NCBI GenBank assembly: GCA_027886175.1
Contig: JAJNNQ010000009.1
Span: 11,018,501 to 11,082,500, forward strand
From: Phylloscopus collybita
Lineage: Eukaryota > Chordata > Aves > Passeriformes > Phylloscopidae
DNA length: 64,000 nucleotides
Direction of reading: 5' to 3'
Below the pieces are notes generated by a model. It worked only from the letters and a program-made list of their open reading frames with translations, was not told the origin of the DNA and made no database searches. Made by a program: the position numbers and the translations under genes. The stretch's first letter is position 1, and each line of letters opens with the position of its first letter. This document shows, piece after piece, positions 1 to 14,819 of the stretch.

Positions 1-3000
1 TACACAGTTTTTCACATAAAGCTATATTTTAGCTATGGAAATGGGAGGGAAAATTTATACGTTTTCCTATCAGCTCCTGGTTTAACATAGGCATGGCCTC
101 TGATTGATTTTCCCTCTGCTTGCTCTCCCGTTCATTAGCTACAGCATAGGGAAAGTGCTTTAAAGCCTTTGGATAAGGATTTCTGCCTCCATAGCTGCTT
201 AATTCCAAATGAAATGTTTGATCTCTAAGTCTTCTGAGGTTTCAGACTTGTGAAGTATCTCACTTGAGCAGCTGCACCCATAAAATTGCACATACAAGCA
301 AATTAGTAGAGACCTGAATCTTTCCCTACTTCCTCATGAAAATTCTGGAGCAAAACCAGTCAGATTGATGTATTGCCATCTCCCCATCTGTTTCTTACCA
401 CCACTGTAACTGTCAAAGGAATCAAGCATAAAGGTACCTGTGGGCTTTGTAGGGAAATGTAGTCAGATAAACTGTGCTAGACTTGTGCTGAAGTGGATTT
501 GTGCATGGATTTTGTCTTCTTCTGTGATGTCCTGTTGCAGAGCTTTGTGCTGAGCAGTGCTTCAGCTGCCCAGGAGTTCCCATAGCTCTCCAAAAGGCTA
601 CTGCAGGAAAAACCAGCAGCAGACACAGTTCCTGCACCCTGACATGCTCATGTAAGTGAGCAGTGGCTGAAATGAGCCCTTTTCTTTTCCTCCTAGTTTG
701 AGATAAGGAAACTAACTCATCATGGACAGAGAGGTGAGAGTGCACAGTGGCAATTAATACCAACATCCAAAATCATCCCCCTTGCATGGTAACCTAATGA
801 GAAGGGCAAGTAAAGTGCCTTAGCTTATATTTAACTAGAAACTAAGGAACCTTTTAAATTACCCCTTTGAATTCCATAGCAAGGACATAGCTAGAAAGTG
901 TTAGCGGAGAACAGCTGCCCATGGCCCCAGACTCTGACACTTAATAGCTTTTTTTGCTCGGTACCAGCTCCGTTCTGCCAGCTTCCCTCTCATTTTCATC
1001 CAGGTTTTGACAAAAGATCTTTCCTTCTAGCTCAAGCTTCAATTTTCCCAGCAAGTCAGTCCTGGTGAGAAGGTGTCTGACTTCAATATTTCTTAACAGA
1101 AACAGCACTTCTAGATTTACAAGGCCCAAGAGAAAAGCTGAGTTTAACCAGAGCAGTCTCTCTTATAGACAGAGTCTATAATCAGGACTGTGAATTCTCA
1201 CATGCTGGGCATGGGACTTACCCCGCTGGTTTCTCCCTGAGGTCCTGTGGTTAGGGATCTATCCACACAGTGCACTGTCTCCCCCATTTCCCCTTGGAAC
1301 AGAGTAATCCAAAATCTGCTAATGAGCAGTAATTGATACAGGATGATGGATTTAGAAGGCTGGGGCCAACAGGGCTGACAGGGTTCCGAGGTGCCATTGG
1401 AGACACGTTCCTCAGCTCCAGCCATGCACTATATCTTTTCCTGAGCACCTGCATGAATAAAATATCTTTCTATGATGCTATTCATAGGTCCATCCTTATA
1501 TATAGTCTAGTGCCCAAACAGAGACTGCCCCTCAACATTTGAGTAGAAATAGAGCATTAGCCCTGATCATAATCTGATTCTTATATAAACATTCAAAACC
1601 ATGGGAGGGGCTACCTATACCTGTTTGAATCACAGAAACTATTCTGATGTGAAAATCTTTTACACCCAAGAGCAGTGTGTATCACTATTTGAGTCTGTTT
1701 GAGCATGAAAGCCTGAGTTCACTATTTCTGGAAACAAAATGCTGTCTGGGACCAAAATATTGTCACTCACTCAGAAACCAGGTCCATTAACGAGGCAAGA
1801 CAGGGTTTTGCTTTCCATCTCTTGCATCATGACTTCTCTTTATCTCAGTCCATTTTGAATAAAGGCTTCAAATTTTTTACAGTTTGTAAATGTGGGTACT
1901 TTTTCTCCATTAAAATTAGGAATATCTCTAGTTTTAATGAGTAATACCTTGTGGCAGCAACTTGAAACTAATGAATTACAGAACAGAGGTTGGCAGCAGA
2001 GACCTACAATAAGTTACAGTGTGCCCAATTATGCTAACAGGCTGGGTAGCAACAAGTGAATTATTCCAACAGAATATAAACCAGTGTAATTGTTTTCCTG
2101 CATTTTTTATATCAAATATCACTTTTTTAGAAAAACACACTTCTTCCTTCCTTTACCGTAGACTCCTGTTGAGGAGAAGCTCTATGACTGATCAGTTTGT
2201 TCTACCCACTGGAAAAGAGAGAACACATTGCTTACATGTGGATTAAGCTGCCTGTTTCCTCACAGATTTTCTCCTCTGATCTACCTTTAGGAAAGAAACC
2301 TGCCCAAGGGCTTTCTCATGGACACAGTCAGCAGTATCAGCTTTCAGTGTGGGCAGGTTGCTACAAACCCTGAGCTGATGCAGCTCAGACTCGCTGACAT
2401 CTTTTTGCTCATCTATTCTAAATCCCACAGTGAAAACACAGCACATCACAGAAGAAGAAAGGGTTCCCTGGCAGCACATGTCCAGAGCCTCCTCACATAA
2501 GCAAGATGCAGTGACACCACCCTGCGTCTGTGTCAAGGGTTTTCCTGCACAGTTCTTTCTGTGAGTGAATACAGGTTATTTTTTTCTATTATTTATGGGG
2601 TTCTTTCCATTCTGTTATCCAATATTCCACAGTTTTAAAAAAACCTAAACTCATCACTGAGACCTGGCCTTTCACTCAGGTTCTTTGCTCCAGTTTTGGG
2701 CAAGGCTAAGGAATCACTATATATAAAACATCTTACAGTAGTTTGACTCTTTACAATAAGGATTTGAACCAAAGTAGCTTTATGATGAAGATTTCTAAAA
2801 ATTGAGGTCCCCAGCAGGGACAGTGAAGAAAAAAATTAATTCATCAACAATGATTTGTACTCAGATAATATTTGGGGTGAAATTTTAAATAAAAGTCAAC
2901 AAGGAATGTCAAGGTTAAAAGGAGTCTTTCAGTCTTTCAATTTGCCCTCTTCCAGGGGCACAGATTAAAAAGATATGACTGTTCTAGTATAAAGACTTTA

Positions 3001-6000
3001 CACATTTCTCACTCCAGAAGCTTGTAAAAATAGTAGTCTGGGATATATTTTATTTTACTTCATTTTATTTTATTTTATTTTATTTCATTTCATTTCATTT
3101 CATTTCATTTCATTTCACTTCATTTATTGCCTTATTTTCACAGACTTTGCTGATCACAGAGCCTTGAAGTATTCCAGCAGTAAGTAGTCACTGAAAGAGG
3201 CCAATGCCTGTGGCCCTTTAGGAGTCCCAGTGATGCACTTTGGCATTCCCCAACAGCCCCAAGCCATGGCATCTGGCCATGCACCCTCTGAGAGGCAAGG
3301 CCTGACCTGAGCAACACCTCCAGCACCAGGAACACATGGCCCATGCCCAGCCCCACCCAGGACATGCAGTGCCAGGACCTGAGAAAAACTCTGCAGCACC
3401 CTGGATTTCAGGCAGCATTTTTCTCCCAGATGTAGCAGGGCATTTCCCTGCCACCACCCCTCTGTGCAGCCCCCTGCCCCTGTGTGGTTGTGAGTTCACT
3501 CCAGAAAAGAATGTGCAATCAAGATCTACAGTTCAGACCCAGGAGGAGAATGCTGTCTTTAATTTATAAAGCGTATACACGAAGTGAACCCTCAATCTGA
3601 TTTGTATTGTTTGTGCATATACTATTTTCCTAGTATCAACATAGACTTATGCATATAATTTCATTTGTTTCGGTTGGGTTTTTAAATTTTAAAAATTCTT
3701 TTCAGCTTCTACTGCACACCACCCTTCCTGTCTCTTTCTTTCTCTTAGTAAATTCAAATGTGGACATGTGGTTGTGCAGATAAATGTGCATATACAGAGC
3801 CTCCTTTCAACCTTGTGCTGCATTGAGGTTCCCAAGCTGTGCATTTCCTGTTGCCCAACTCCAGCTTCTCAGGAGCTGGAGTTCTCTCTAGTTATGTGTA
3901 AGTTGCTTCTACATAATATTTCCTGCATCATATGAGAATTATTTCTGATTATGTTTCCTGTGGCATTAGGAATGTCAGGTGAGAAGGGCCTTCAGGGATG
4001 ATGACAGCAGTTATTAGTTCTGCCTCCCTCATAGAACAGCTTTAAGAAACTCTTTAGGCTCTACTAGTTACCAGAGAACTTAAAAAATTGTGATGAGCCA
4101 AGTAATTTTAAGAGGCAAAAACACTTACTTCATACATGCTTCAAATTCAAGAAATACGTCTTTTAAAGTTCCTTATTAATAAGGCAAAAGTATTTTTGAT
4201 TTTCACTGCCTTTTTCCATGTTGTACCATGTCCAGAATCTAGAAGATCTACCTGGCAGATGCTTGAACACTATGGTTAGGCAAGCCAAGTAGGTTACTCA
4301 GAAATAGAGGAGTTTTGTACACAATACTATAAACAATAGTGGAAAAATGTTATCATGGCTAGCAAACAAACTAGAAACAGAAACAAAAGAGTCTATGTTT
4401 TATAAAATGAGTTAAATTGTGGATTATGACATTTCCTCTTTTCATCCAATGAATTGGCCAAGAAGTAAAGTCTGAATACTTTTATTACTGCTGTTTTGGT
4501 ACGGGACATGTTGTTAAACATGATCCCATTGTGACTGAAGGGTGTCCTGCAACAAGTCTAGTGATTGGGAGGTTGATCAATGCCATCTGCTTCCAGGACT
4601 GGAGAACTCCTGGTCTGAGAATGCAACACGCACCAAGAAGTGCAGTCCAGCCCCAGGACTGAGTGGTCAATGGTGTAAGGACAGCTTGTGAAAGAGCCTT
4701 CAAGGGACAGGGCTTCAAAGGTGGAACTTGGCCTGCAGGAGCAGGGAGAAAGCTCCAAGACTAGGAACAACTAACAAAAAAAAATGGCAGTTGTGGGAAA
4801 CTGAGACACAGGAATCAGTAATGAAATACAATCAGAAGTGTATGGTTGAGAGATCCCAAAAAGAGGCGGAGAGGCTTTACCAACTTGTTTGTGCAAAAGT
4901 TGGAAAAAATGTCACATTCTATTTGTTGTGTATTTTGGATGGTTGAAAAACTCCTTGAAGTCTTCCAACATTTCACAGGAAAAGATTCTGGGATTTTTTT
5001 CCTGAGGGTGTCAGAAGGGGGAGGGATCTTTTTTCATGTAACATTTTTAGTATTCAAATTAGAAGACTTTCAGCACCCTGGGGTGAAACTCAAAAGCCTT
5101 TCCCTAGGAAGCCTGGGAGCATATCAAAAATCAATGGCATGGAGGATGGAAAATGTTTCAAAAATGTGAGACTGGCAGGAAATACTGGCACATTTCTGTT
5201 TGATATTTACTTTCTTGGCATGCAGTGCCTCTTTTAGCGCCAATGGAAAATCCTTTAGTGCCAAGCCACTCTCAGATAAATCTGCACACAAATACACTTT
5301 AAATTGGCATGTAGCTTTTGAGATTAAGGTTTAACCCTTGCCAAAATATGCATTTTTGGATTCTAGCATCTCTCTTAAGTTAATTAGGTAACTTCATAAT
5401 ACTAAAATGCTACACATGACTTTGAATTTGATGCATCTGAGCTCAGCAAAACCAAATGAATGGGGAAGAGTGAAGACACCTGACGGGGAAGAACAAACAA
5501 CCAAGGATCTGAATTTTGTAGAGATATCAAGGAAATTGCAGCCAAAAAACTACACAGCCTAAACCTAATATCTGGGGATGACTGAATCCCGTTACAAGAG
5601 CAGGGGTGATCTTTGTCTGGGTGGGGAATGCGGAGAGGTTGAGGAAACACAAGCAGACTTTACATTTAGTCCTGCTAAAGAGTTTTAAAGACCCTTAGCC
5701 ATCCTTATTAAATCCATGCTTGCACTGTAACCTACTCAAAACCATAGACTTCAAGTTCAACTTTCAACTGAACAGTCTGTATAATCCTGAAAGAAAAAAC
5801 TAAAGCCTTATATTATTCCAGAGTTCATGGGTTTTAGCTTAGCCTATTGACTGTCCTGTCCCCAGGCTGATCAATGACTGGGTGGAGGCTTACTGTTGTC
5901 TGTTTTGCTAATAAAGCACTTATGTGGGAATATCTCAGATCAGCAGTGCTCCCTGCAGCAGTCTGGGAGCAAGCACTGGAGCCCCAGGTCATGCAGGGAT

Positions 6001-8532
6001 TGGACATAACTGCATTTCAGTACAATAAAGTCCATGTGGCATTATGGACACAGCAGGGCATGCACATCACTGTAAGCAGTGACATGGTGACTGAATCAGG
6101 GGTGCAGTGAGGATCTGGGAGTCAAAGCCAGGCAGCACAAAGAAACATCAACATAGCAAGAAAGTTATGGATATCAATCAAAGCCTGGAGATGGATCTTT
6201 TGACCATTTCCCAATTATTTCTTCCTTCTCATTCATCAGCATTATGAAGAATATTTCTCAGGAAGGGAAGGTTCCTTGCACCCTCTTTTTCCTCACAACT
6301 TTGCAAAACAGCACTTCTGACAGCATGCCTCTCTGTCAGTGGTACAATGAGAACCCATTGGCACTTTTGGGAAGCTGGAGAATACCACTGAATCAGCTGG
6401 AATTCTTGAAATTACACTTTCTCCTGCCAGTATATGAAGACAATATAATTAATTGCAAAGAAATTAAAGGTATGAGAACAGAGATTAACTCAAGAAATCC
6501 TGCTGGCATTGTTTTTATAGAGAGTTTAATTAGGCTGTTTTTAAAAGGCTAGGACACATGAAATCAGCATGAATCTGAACTACCTGCATTCCATAATCCC
6601 ATTATTATACCTCATCAGAAAGCAATTACTTGAAATATAGAGAAATTACTTGCTCTGAAACAGTCTCTCTTTGGCAGCAGTACAACAAAAATCTTAAATC
6701 TTAGCCACATCAGCTAAGATAAATCCTAGTGCTGTTAAAAACTACAGGTATGCAAAGTCTTCCAGTCGTGTAATAGAGTAATATTAACTGTTAACAAAAC
6801 ACAGTGGACATTCTATTCAGTAAGGTGCGACATATCTTATGTCACTTATCTCCTTTAATGTTGCTTCTTTGGCTTCAAGCTAAAGTCAGAGAACCCTAAT
6901 ACAAAGTCTCTAGACCAGTATTTCTAGGCCTAGCACATGAACAATGTCAGACTCCAGATTATTCTTACTGTCCCAGTACAAAATGACTTGAAATTGTAGA
7001 TTTATGAAAAGAGGAACATCGGCTGTCATCCTAGCTTTCCAGCATTTGGCAAACTTGCTTCTACCCTGTCAATAAAAGTAGGTTTTATTAACAGAGCAGG
7101 AACTCAAAGGAATTGCTCAAAGCCTGTTTCTTAGATACACAGTTTATGGTATTCAGACAAATTCCCCAAAAATGTGTCAGAGGAAAAAGGTTGTTTCATA
7201 TATTTTCTGATCAAAGAGCTCATTATTTAAAATACTGTCAGGTTGTCTTTCATCTTCAGAACTGGCAAGCATAGGAAAACATATTGCAAATAAAAGCAGC
7301 CTTCCAAAATGTCATATTGATTATGCATTCACAAGTCAGCTACTTGAAGCTCAGCGAGACAACAAAATATCACAGGAGCCCACTATGTGTTTTAGCTGTT
7401 GTGGTTTGAGAGGCTGGACAACAGCCTTTTCTCCACATATTGCCAGAACAGCCATGTCACAGTATGTATAACCAGTATTTCCTAAACTATACATTTAAGT
7501 TCAGGTTAACTTCTTTTGGTGGATGACAGAATATGGTAGAGACAGGCATCAAGTTCTGAGCATTTTATCACACCACTTATTTCACAGGACATATGTTGAC
7601 AAGTTCTGTAATTTGGTCAACTATTTTTTCCCCACTATTTCCCCACGCTATGGCAGCAACTACAACATAGGACAATTTGGCTCTAGGAACCTAGAAAAAC
7701 TACTGTAATAGATGGTTAGACACTTTGTGCCTGCAGGATCTTCAAAGTTATGAGATGTTCCCCAGTGTGCACCTTTCCAACATTAATGAGCTGTTGAGAA
7801 ATAAACAGAATGCATGTTAAATTGTAGCTGTTAATGGGCAACGATTTACTTCCACTGACTTTAACAGTTTTCCTCCCTCAGAAAAGATCTTTAATGTATA
7901 TTTTTACTAGTATGGTATCCTCAGAAGAACAGGGAAATTGAGACTATTTAATGTCTCTTGAAGGAATGCTTTCAACTGCTGAGAATGGAGGGGAAAAGCC
8001 ATGGAAGTAATTTGCTACTGAATTTCTTCATAATTACAGGGTTACGACACATGCAAAAACAATGAGTCTCCTTTTGAAATTTTACGTGGGTGAAAGGTGA
8101 AGACCAATCTGAATTGGGTCACTTGTTTACTCTGACAGTGATGACAAGCTTGAATATATAATAATCAAGAGAAGCCAAGAGCCACACTGACATAAATGAG
8201 AATTAACACACCCCAAATTTCAGAAAAAGCCTAAAATTATTAAGTCTTTCACCTTCCAAAATAGTTTCTGCAGGTTCTGGTAGCACCAGTAAAAACTGAT
8301 AAAACACCAACATAGCTTAATTATCCCCATATTTTTTCCTGTCCATATAGTCTGTGTCTGCAGTAGTGCCCATTACAACAGCCTTTCGTCTGTCTTGGAA
8401 AGCTGGCAGTAAGTTAATGTTTGATCATAGACAGCGATTCAGCTGAATTGATGCTTAGTGGTATAGAAATAAGGCTTGTGAAGAAGCCATTACACAGTGT
8501 GCCACTGACATCTTAATACACCAATGTTCTTT
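1..8532. other. Intergenic DNA, no gene recognised
   Basis: AT-rich sequence holds only short open frames on both strands (largest about 114 codons, 422-766 minus), none resembling a known protein. The pentanucleotide microsatellite at 3.05-3.13 kb is the main structured feature. By human gene order CYTL1 should lie in this direction, but I see no exon of it. Confidence 0.7.
3044..3127. repeat. Compound pentanucleotide microsatellite (ATTTT)n(ATTTC)n
   Basis: Four pure ATTTT units (3062-3081) run straight into seven pure ATTTC units (3082-3116), then one imperfect unit, with degenerate TTTTA DNA on the left. This is AT-rich intergenic DNA with no adjacent gene. Confidence 0.95.
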
Positions 8533-8757
8533 ATCACACACAAGTAGGAAGTTCTTCACTTCAAGGACCGTGAGGCACTGGAGCAGGTTGCCCAGAGATG
8601 TTGTGGAAGCCCCATCCCAGGAATTGTTCAAGGCCAGGCTGGATGAGGTCCTGAGCAATCTGACTGAGTGGAAGATGTCCCTGCTCCTGGCAGGGGGTTG
8701 GAACTAGGTGATCTTGAAGGTCTCTTCCAACTCAAACCATTCTATGACTCTATGAAT
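8533..8757 (+). mobile_element. CR1 non-LTR retrotransposon, truncated 3' end
   Basis: About 220 bp match the usual 3' terminus of avian CR1 elements: GGCACTGGAGCAGGTTGCCC, then a GTTCAAGGCCAGGCTGGATG segment, then TCTTCCAACTC, ending in the CR1 terminal microsatellite ATTCTATGACTCTATGA. CR1 copies are typically 5'-truncated like this one. No ORF2 sequence remains. The element is in the + orientation, about 20 kb from the MSX1 3' end. It is the clearest evidence in the window that the DNA is avian or at least sauropsid. Confidence 0.9.
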
Positions 8758-11700
8758 TTTACCTGAAATTAGAATCTCTTTATCAAAGAGATGGTGAATG
8801 AATCATCATTCATCATGACCACTTCAAAGTCCTTCACAGATCAAAAAGTATCACAGAAGGTGTTCACACATGTCTCTTTAAAAATGTAAAGATGCTGTTG
8901 ATGGGATTTCCTCTTCTAATTGTGAGCATAAGGCACACCATTGTTTCATAATTTCTTCCTAAGGTATTAAAAAAAAAAAATTAGATTCAACCTACATGAA
9001 TAATGTAATTCCCATCACTTCATTTTCTGGTTTAGTTCTGTAGAGATCCATATTGTAAATCAGCAAACTCTCCTACTTTCTTTGGGTAGGAAAGGAGTCT
9101 TTTTGGTGTCAGATGGAATTACTTTGTAGGAGTCATCCTCTTGGGGATGAAGAAGCAGATTTTACCATGTTTTACGTAGTAAAGAATTAGAGATTCCACA
9201 TAAGCAAATAGAGAACAGGTCAACTCAATGAGCTCTCCAGAGTCACACTGAGAACTTGTAGCCAAACCTGATCTTAAATCCAGACCTCTGGGAGCCAAAT
9301 AATTTCTGTACACGATGTTCCTTATTCATCATCATGAACACCCGAATCTTGATTGAAAAGCAATCTGGTAGGCCTGTAATTATAATTTGGGGTATTATTA
9401 GGAATATGTCTTGAGAACACCTTCCAGGTGATCAAATCAGACTGTGATCTCAACAGTGTTACTAAAAAAAGAAAAGTATTAGAGAAAAAACATCAGGCTG
9501 AAAAAGGGTACCTGTTATGAACCAGTGAATTAACACTTTCTTCTAGATTAAATATAATGGCAGCATGCCCAGTTTGTCATGCTGAGCAAAACAATTTATT
9601 AGGTTTCTTTCTAATTTTAAAAATCACTTATCTACTTTAACAAGATGGGGGTTTTGACAAGGGCCCACAATAATGATGATGGACATACCCTTTTTACTTA
9701 CAGGGTTTTTTGTTTGTTTTGTTTTGTTTTTGAAATTTACATATATAACATTTTTCATAGCATTAACAGTATTCAAAAATATTCTGAAAAGATAATTGAA
9801 GCAAGTCTAGATCTGTCATGTAAGTATGTGGAGTGCAAATATACACAGGATTATTATCAGTAACTTAAGTGTTCTTTGTCATAATGGCATTTAAACCTTA
9901 TTTCATGTGTTCTGAGGGTTTTTTTTTTAATCTGTTATCTAAGAAGACAAATCATTCCTTGTGAGCTGTTCAGCCATTTGACTAAGAATTATTCTTTGCC
10001 CCCCCAAAGTCCTGCAGCTGTTCTAGCATAAAACTTAAAGTCAAGATATTGTAAATATCAAGAATGTTGCAATGATTTGATTTAAAGCGTATTTGTTTAC
10101 TTATTTTGGTTCTCTTAACTTCTAATTTCTAAAAAATTCTTAAATGCTATAACAAGAACTAATTTAAGTAGCAGCCCAAATAGGCAAAGAGCTCAACTCT
10201 TTGTCACCCTTACTATGGTTTTCATCTTGTAAAATTTAGTATGAAATGAAGCCTGAAGCACGAAGATTAAGAAATACAACAGTAACAAAAATGTCACCTT
10301 TCTCAGTGTATAGTTTCCTGCTTCTTCTGGTCTCAGTATTCATTTCCCACAGCAGTATATCTGTTTCTCTGCACAGACATATGGGCCAGAGGTGGATTAC
10401 TCAGCTATGGAAAAAAACAGTAGTATAGAATCTAAGTGCATTCTTTTTGCAACTTGCCTTACTTACCTACATATACCAATACCCATCACTCCTGCAATGG
10501 GATGGTCAGACATCATTCAAAGAAATCTCTTTTTCCAGAAAACTCAGCCCAGCAGTAATTGTGGGTTTGCGGGAATAGCTCTGTCACAAGAATTGACCTA
10601 ATCAAAGCCTAAAGCAAAGAGCAAACATTCCTTCTGCCAATAAAGCTCCCTGTCATCCAGCTGTCTTCTGCACACCCTTGCACAAGTCAGAAGCAATAAT
10701 GTGTCCTCCCAAAAGCAACTGTTATTTTGTATTAAAAAAAATAATAATAAAGAACCAGGAGGCTTTGGTTGTACTGATCCACAATGCTAAATGTCAGTTC
10801 ACAACACAACCAGATAAAAATAGAAAATGCAATCAGGAGGAAATAATGGAAAATGTTCTATCAAGAGCCTGAGAAGGAGATTTGTTGAAATGGGAAAATC
10901 CCATAATTATATCAAAGTTATTGAATACAAAAGAAAAGATGGTTCCTAAGGCAGCAATGCCATGAGGCCATTTTGATGGTAGTCTTTGTATTATGACATC
11001 AGTTATCTGGAACTATGTATGTGCCCTTCTCAAGATGAAAATCATATGATGAAAACAGAAGTTAAAATTCATTTTTTACCTATTAGTCTGTTTGTGATTT
11101 TTGAGAATAGGCTTTCCACTAAGTCCACCTTTTGTCTCACTGGATGTGAGTAACAAGATTAAAACTTCAAGGGCTCTGTCCTCAGCCAGTTTACATTTGA
11201 GTACAAGAGTTGAGGCTTTGGACTATATTATTCAAAAGCTCAATTGTGTTTTAAAAATTCAAACAATCTTAATATTTTAATATTCCCCCTCGGGTTATTG
11301 AGAAAAATCAGATTTAATACTCACCAACCATCTGATTTATATAAATATCTTATTAAAGTTTAATACTGGTGCCTTTGCATACTTAAGAGCCACATGGGAT
11401 ATGAGAACAGGGAAAAGTTGCAGAGAAAGTCAGTGGGAAAAGATCTGGTTTCTTAGTTATAAAGCAATAAAAAGCATGCATTTAAAATTACATATTTTAA
11501 TATTTCACATAACCTATACTGGATGCTGTGGAGAATGAGGCCGTGGGTTCTGAGCTTTGCATGTGCTTGTTGATGGTAACAAGTCCAGGTGGGGGGCCCT
11601 GGCTGTGTGCTCAGGCCCTGTGTGGTCAAGCATGCCTGCTGAGGACTGAGGAAAAATCATCCTTCTGAACTCAAACTCCATGACCACTCCTTCTTTTTAT

Positions 11701-14697
11701 GTTATTCATATCCTTCATCTGTGGAACTTACTATCAAGAAAGGTAACTGGGCTGCTGCTAACACTGATGGCAGTGATGTCATTTGCTGTATAGCACTAGA
11801 ATGACACAATTCATTAGAATTCATCACCTGACTTGGACAAAATTCCTCCCTGCACAGAGGGTTGATATGAAATGAATGTACTGCAGAAGTTCCAGTTTAA
11901 TCTTCAGAATAAGCTGCAGGCTGGGGAACACAGGAGGGAAGCTGTGGGATGGAAGCAAGAGGAATTAGAGAGTGGGGCAAGGTAAAAATGTGTCAGGTAG
12001 GCCTCAATGACAACCATGCTGTGTGAATCTCAGAGGGGTGTGAACACTCCCTGTGCTCCCCTGGAGATGGAGAGGAGAACTGGGAGGTACCTGAGGGGCT
12101 TTTGGCACTGGGATAGCTCTGTAATGGCCTGGGTGTGCAGAGGGATCATCTATTCCTCATCTATATGTCATCTATTGTTGTCTTACTTCACAGTACTGTG
12201 GAAGGTTCTTTTTTTCCAGGATTGACTGTGTTGTGCTGTGAGAACTGAGGGGTGAAAGCAGGGCCCTGTGCTGAAAGCTGCCATTGACCCAAGGGTGAAA
12301 TGGCAGAGAGCTGCAAAATGCCAACAGCCACGAGATGTGACAAGAGCCAAAAGCCACAGAGGTTTTCCAACCTGTGCAAACCCCTGGCTCTGCTCAGAAC
12401 AGTGCTGCACTCTGATGTCACTTTGGAATCTAAGTGTATTTAAAGCCAAAAGAAACTGACTCTTATTGCAGAGCAAGCATCTCCCCAGACAGCAGTGCAG
12501 CCATAGGGTTACACTGGAGCCATGGTGCAGGAAAAACTGGTGAAACTTTCCTGTGATGACAAATCCCCAGCTTGATGCTCCCTCTGGAGCTTTCATGGCT
12601 GCATGGAAAGGCAGAAGCAAGGGACAGCCTCTGCACAGTGTCCTCCCCTCCTTCCACTCATCTTGGAAAATGTCACCATAGAGGGACCATCACAGGATCA
12701 CTAAAAAATAAAAGAAACTTAAAAAGTTATTTACTTCACTCTCAGTTCCCCCTTTCAAATGCAGGATCAAATTTAAATCAGCTCATGACAGATATTTGTT
12801 TCCCTGTCCTTAAGGAATTTCTAGTTATGGATAGTGCACTTTTCCTTAGTAATTTGTCATTGTCTTTTTCAGTCTTTACCATCAGATATTTTTTCTCCAA
12901 CAGCCCACTAAACTAGGAAATTTAAGCTCATCATTTATTTTAGCAGACAGAGAAGTACTTTTTTGCCTCCCCACTGAGGAACACTTGACATGCTTGAGAC
13001 TTCTAGGACATCTTCCAGAACCCATCTCCTCAATTCCAGACAGGGAAAGCCAGGCAGATGGTAAATTACTTACACAGAAAGCTTATGTGTTGGACTATCA
13101 CACCCAAGTCTGTTAATGTAACACAGATATAACAGGATAATCCATCAGGAAGAAGCCTTCTACCAGGAGCAGTGATTTTAATGGTGAAATTGGGCAAATA
13201 GTAAAAAATTAGAAGAATCCAATCATTTTATTGATCTGGTGCTGCGGAACTGACCTTAATCTGATTTATATAACTTCTCCTTTTCTTGTCAGTGAAAGAG
13301 GGGTATATGATCCATAACTTCAGAGTAACAGCTAAAGAGATTGCGGGTGGCAATGCTTAGTTCTGACAAACTACTGCTCCATGACCCATTTTGTATATGC
13401 CACTCTTGCTGGAGACAAATGTGAAAATGGAAGAGGTGATTTGCACATTGGCCAAGCCTTTTGTCCCATAAGGATGTTTCATAAATATAAAATGTCCAGA
13501 TGATTCCCAAAAGAGACAAAATATTGATTTTCTATAGCTTTTTAAAGTCTCAGATGTGTCTATGTCTCACTGCACACTGAGACCTAAATTCACCCCCTCT
13601 AACTGAATCACCAAACTGAGGCCCTATCCAGGCAGTACAGAACCACAGGACCCTCCAGAGAGCAGCAGGAAAATCATTCACTAATTGCCCATTGGCTTAA
13701 TCGAGGAATTAAAGGCAATTTTATTCCCAACTTTGTCACTTCAGCCAACCCAAAGCTTTAATTATGCAGGCCTAAGAGAGGAATTTAAGGAATATGATCT
13801 CCTACAGACACTGCTGAGGCCCCTAGCCTACATACAGTTATACCAACAACATTTTCCTGCATGCATTGTTCTGATTCCTGGCCATAGCTTTTCTATACTG
13901 ATTCCAACTGCAATCAGTTACTCTTATATCTCTACTACATTGAATGCATGATGCAATAGATCAGTCCAAAATTTTTCTTCTACAGAAAGGTTGGCATTTT
14001 GAGCAACGTGAACAGAAGAACAATTCTGAAACAAAGGAAGGCAGGATTCGTTTTATAGAAAATTTCCCTCTTTCTAGAAGGAAATGTAGAGAAGAAATGA
14101 AGACATTCAATTGTGTAAGCAAAGAAACAACTTTTATAGATTGTCAACAGGTATAATTTGGCCTGAGAATCCACCTTCAAAGCCTAAGGCTTATTCACTA
14201 CAAGCAGGAAACATGTAAAGGAATATGGAATTTCCCACAGCAAGGTCACCTCAGAACTTCTTCACATTGACAGTAACCCAAAAACTTTGCCACTTGACCA
14301 TCACGTCAGTGACCTGTGCAAAATAAGTAGATGGTCTCAGCACAGTTTCCAGAAGTAAGGTGGTCACAATGTGGAAATCTCCATTAAAATTAGCAGCAAC
14401 TGGCAGCTATGCCAGCAAGGCCTCAGATGTCCCCTGAGAGCTGGGCAGGAACGGGAAGAGCAGCTTCAGTGTACAGTCACTGATAAACAGCTTGCACCCA
14501 GCTGGTTGTGCCTTGCTAGTCACTACAGTAACCACTAATGGCCACACAACTTTTTTATAAATGCAAGATCTGAAGTATTATTTTCGATTTCCTTTTACAG
14601 CATTTATTTCTCAACACCCTGAGTACCTGTGCAACATTTTTACAGCAAGCATCATTTTTGTGAAGAAATCCTCATTTTATGTATTTCCACCACATAA
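8758..14697. other. Intergenic DNA, no gene recognised
   Basis: AT-rich unique sequence with short A and T runs. Overlapping open frames at 12.18-12.66 kb on both strands are cysteine-, serine- and leucine-rich and unrelated to any family I recognise. No RNA gene or transposon is seen. Confidence 0.65.
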
Positions 14698-14717
14698 GGG
14701 GGGGGGGGGGGGGGGGG
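14698..14717. repeat. G20 homopolymer
   Basis: Twenty consecutive G residues lie in otherwise AT-rich DNA. Such a run can form intramolecular G-quadruplexes and is also a common site of sequencing or assembly length error. Confidence 0.9.
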
Positions 14718-14819
14718 ACAAAAGATCAAATTCAAATATCTGTCCTAAATAAAATAAAATACAACACAGGCTCACAAATCTGACAGGGAATTTGGTAAGC
14801 AAAAGCTCTATTAAGATAA

